In this document: in pieces, positions 6,670 to 8,256 of the stretch
Layout: each line of letters opens with the position of its first letter
Numbering within the stretch: position 1 is the first letter of the stretch
Source of the DNA: Microseira sp003486305
GTDB lineage: Bacteria; Cyanobacteriota; Cyanobacteriia; Cyanobacteriales; Aerosakkonemataceae
Assembly: GCA_031969655.1 (NCBI GenBank)
Contig: DALYJX010000286.1
Coordinates: 1-8,256, forward strand
DNA length: 8,256 nt
Reading direction: 5' to 3'
Program-made: the position numbers and the translations under genes
The notes under the pieces: generated by a model
What the model was told of the DNA's origin: nothing
Seen by the model: the letters and a program-made list of their open reading frames with translations, nothing else
The model's database searches: none

Positions 6670-6769
6670 NNNNNNNNNNNNNNNNNNNNNNNNNNNNNNN
6701 NNNNNNNNNNNNNNNNNNNNNNNNNNNNNNNNNNNNNNNNNNNNNNNNNNNNNNNNNNNNNNNNNNNNN
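6670..6769. other. Assembly gap of exactly 100 N
   Basis: One hundred consecutive N is the usual placeholder for a scaffold join of unknown length. It removes the C-terminal TM region and stop of the RND gene and the start of the multicopper oxidase, including its signal peptide. At least about 180 nt of pump sequence plus roughly 100-250 nt of oxidase sequence must be missing, so the true gap exceeds 100 nt and could hold whole genes. Any open frame read through it is artificial. Confidence 0.97.
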
Positions 6770-8064
6770 TGAACTTAGGAGGAAAACAAGCCTATCTTTT
6801 AAGTTATAACGGACAAGTACCAGCCCCTCGTTTGGAAGCCAAACCAGGCGATACAGTCCGCATCCGCTTTACTAACAACCTCTCCCAACCTACTAATCTG
6901 CACTATCACGGACTGCACGTTTCTCCCGCTGGCAATGCAGATAATCCTTTGCTCAACATCCCTCCAAAAGAGCGTTTAATTTACGAATTTACTATTCCCA
7001 AAAATCATCCATCCGGTACATTTTGGTATCATCCTCACCATCACGGTATGGTGGCAGAACAGGTATTTGGCGGTTTAGCAGGCTTATTGATAATTCGCGG
7101 TGAATTAGATGAGATTCCGGAAATTAAAGCAGCCAAAGAGGAATTTCTAGTCTTACAAGATTTTGGCTTAGATGGCAACGGAAATATTCAGCCTCCAAAC
7201 CACATGACAATGATGATGGGACGGGAAGGTCAAATATTGACTGTCAACGGTCAAATTAACCCTAACTTATCGATTGCTAAAGGCGGATTGTTGCGTTTAA
7301 GAATCGTCAATGCTTCTCCTTCTAGATTTTACCGCCTTGCTTTAGAAAATCATCCTTTTTATTTAATTGCAACCGATGGCGGAGGTTTAGATACACCCGT
7401 AGAACTAAAAGAATTGCTGCTTTCACCGGGAGAACGTGCAGAAGTGCTAGTGCGTGGAGAAAGAGAACCCTCGCAGTATCGCTTATGGAATTTACCTTAC
7501 GACCGAGGTGGAATGGGCATGATGGGCGATGGAATGGGGATGATGGGTGGTGGAATGGGCATGATGGGGAATAGTTCCCAGAGAAACCCTCAAGTTTTGG
7601 TAACAGTGACTTATCAAGGTTCTGTTTCTAGGTTACCTTTGCCCCAAAAACTTATTCCTGTTGAAACATTACCAGAACCAAAAGCAGTCAGAGGTTTTGA
7701 ATTGTCGATGGACATGAGTCCTGGGATGGGAATGGTTTTTACATTCAATGACAAAGCCTTTGATCCAAATCAAGTTAATACCCAAGTGAAGCTGAATACG
7801 GTGGAAGATTGGGAATTAGTTAATATCGATCCAGACCGCATGGATCATCCTTTCCATTTGCATACGAATTCCTTCCAAATTATCTCGCGCAATGAGAAAC
7901 CAGAACCCTATCGCGCGTGGAAAGATACTGTATTGGTGCGTGGAGGTGAAACAGTTCGCATTCGCATTCCGTTCCGGGATTTTGCTGGTAAGACAGTTTA
8001 TCACTGTCACATTCTCGACCATGAAGATTTGGGGATGATGGGGATTATTAATATGCAGGCATAG
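6770..8064 (+). CDS. Multicopper oxidase, three-domain, CueO/CopA/laccase type (5' end lost in gap)
   Basis: The frame is open from the gap edge, with first complete codon at 6772, and shows 430 residues before TAG. The visible part begins NLGGKQAYLLSYNGQ, already inside the first cupredoxin domain, so the signal peptide (Tat is usual for the family) and first strands are missing. All copper ligands expected of a full enzyme are present, numbered from 6772: HYHG (His44, His46), WYHPHH (His87, His89), HPFHLH (His359, His362, His364) and HCHILDHEDLGM (His411, Cys412, His413, His417, Met422). Met422 is the axial type 1 ligand. The likely role is oxidation of Cu(I) or other small substrates in the periplasm with reduction of O2 to water. 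A Met-rich insert lies at 247-268 between domains 2 and 3, recalling the Met-rich segment of CueO. A TTG at 6832 is in frame but internal and is not the start. The gene follows the pump on the same strand, so an operon is likely but hidden by the gap. Confidence 0.93.
7510..7572 (+). repeat. Three 21-bp tandem repeats coding GMGMMG(D/G/N) in the multicopper oxidase
   Basis: Three 7-codon units (7510-7530, 7531-7551, 7552-7572) encode GMGMMGD, GMGMMGG and GMGMMGN. They differ at only a few bases, so the array is young and prone to unit gain or loss in frame. The nine Met could capture Cu(I) and pass it toward the type 1 site; that role is inferred from CueO. Confidence 0.85.
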
Positions 8065-8172
8065 TTGCCATTATTCTTGTAAAACACCATAGTGAGAACG
8101 GTATCCCCAGTATGTGTCACCGCGAACTGGCAGAAGCAAAGTTAACGAGATTGCTGGCTAGTTTGGACTTAC
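8065..8172. other. Convergent intergenic gap, nothing recognised
   Basis: The 108 nt between the oxidase stop and the convergent gene end contain no clear hairpin with a T-run, no repeat and no open frame with family resemblance. Confidence 0.5.
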
Positions 8173-8256
8173 TTATCTAAATGGCTGAAGTTGTCTGATA
8201 TATTGCTGCGTTTGTTGGTAACTTGCCAAATCTCCCTGCTGTTGGAAAAGTTGAGC
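8173..8256 (-). CDS. C-terminal 27 codons of a convergent gene, possibly TPR-like (5' part beyond window)
   Basis: Read on the minus strand from the right edge, the frame encodes AQLFQQQGDLASYQQTQQYI and then RQLQPFR before TAA at 8175-8173. The Gln-rich amphipathic pattern with A-x-x-F-x-x-Q-G-D and Y-x-x-x-x-x-Y-I-x-x-L resembles the closing helices of cyanobacterial tetratricopeptide-type proteins. It is only 27 residues, so both its reality and its family are uncertain. Its orientation would make it convergent with the multicopper oxidase and thus not part of the metal cluster. Confidence 0.4.
   Translation of the reverse strand, partial: AQLFQQQGDLASYQQTQQYIRQLQPFR

Noticed and set aside
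6670..6772. RND reading frame continuing through the N run to a stop at 6772
   Set aside because: The residues are undefined and the TGA across the gap edge belongs to the oxidase contig in another frame.
6832..6834. TTG as start of the multicopper oxidase
   Set aside because: The frame is open upstream and encodes the conserved first-domain strand containing LSYNGQVPAPR.

Overview
The window looks like draft-scaffold DNA from a cyanobacterium. The evidence is six copies of the HIP1 octamer GCGATCGC, a heptanucleotide tandem repeat (STRR type) in an intergenic region, and gene families typical of filamentous or Chroococcidiopsis-like cyanobacteria. The genus is not determined. A run of exactly 100 N (6670-6769) is a scaffold gap of unknown true length.

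Left third (1-2201, minus strand): a two-gene unit. An SbnA-like PLP enzyme (2,3-diaminopropionate pathway, cysteine-synthase fold) is followed 3 nt later by a multi-pass membrane protein of the MATE/ANKH-like transporter type that runs off the left edge. This part is GC-richer and carries five of the six HIP1 sites.

Middle (2202-2849): a 648-nt AT-rich divergent control region with no convincing gene. It holds two 11-bp-period TTTCAT direct repeats (one facing each way), a chain of small hairpins, and a MerR-family-type promoter. That promoter has a 20-bp spacer centred on a perfect 14-bp palindrome, immediately upstream of the next gene.

Right two thirds (2850-8064, plus strand): a metal, probably copper, handling cluster. 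It contains a periplasmic lipoprotein with two DUF305 domains (CopM-like), a heavy-metal RND efflux pump (CusA/CzcA family) whose last ~60 residues are lost in the gap, and a three-domain multicopper oxidase with a Met-rich insert whose beginning is lost in the same gap. A third TTTCAT repeat precedes the RND gene. The likely scheme is that the lipoprotein binds periplasmic copper, the oxidase detoxifies Cu(I), and the pump exports metal. No adaptor (MFP), outer-membrane channel or regulator gene is visible, so those must lie in the gap, outside the window, or elsewhere in the genome.

Right edge (8173-8256, minus strand): the probable last 27 codons of a convergent gene.

The most interesting points are the shared direct-repeat operator at three promoters (including the sbnA-like one), the ZntR-like promoter in front of the DUF305 gene, and the SbnA-like/ANKH-like pair with no SbnB beside it.
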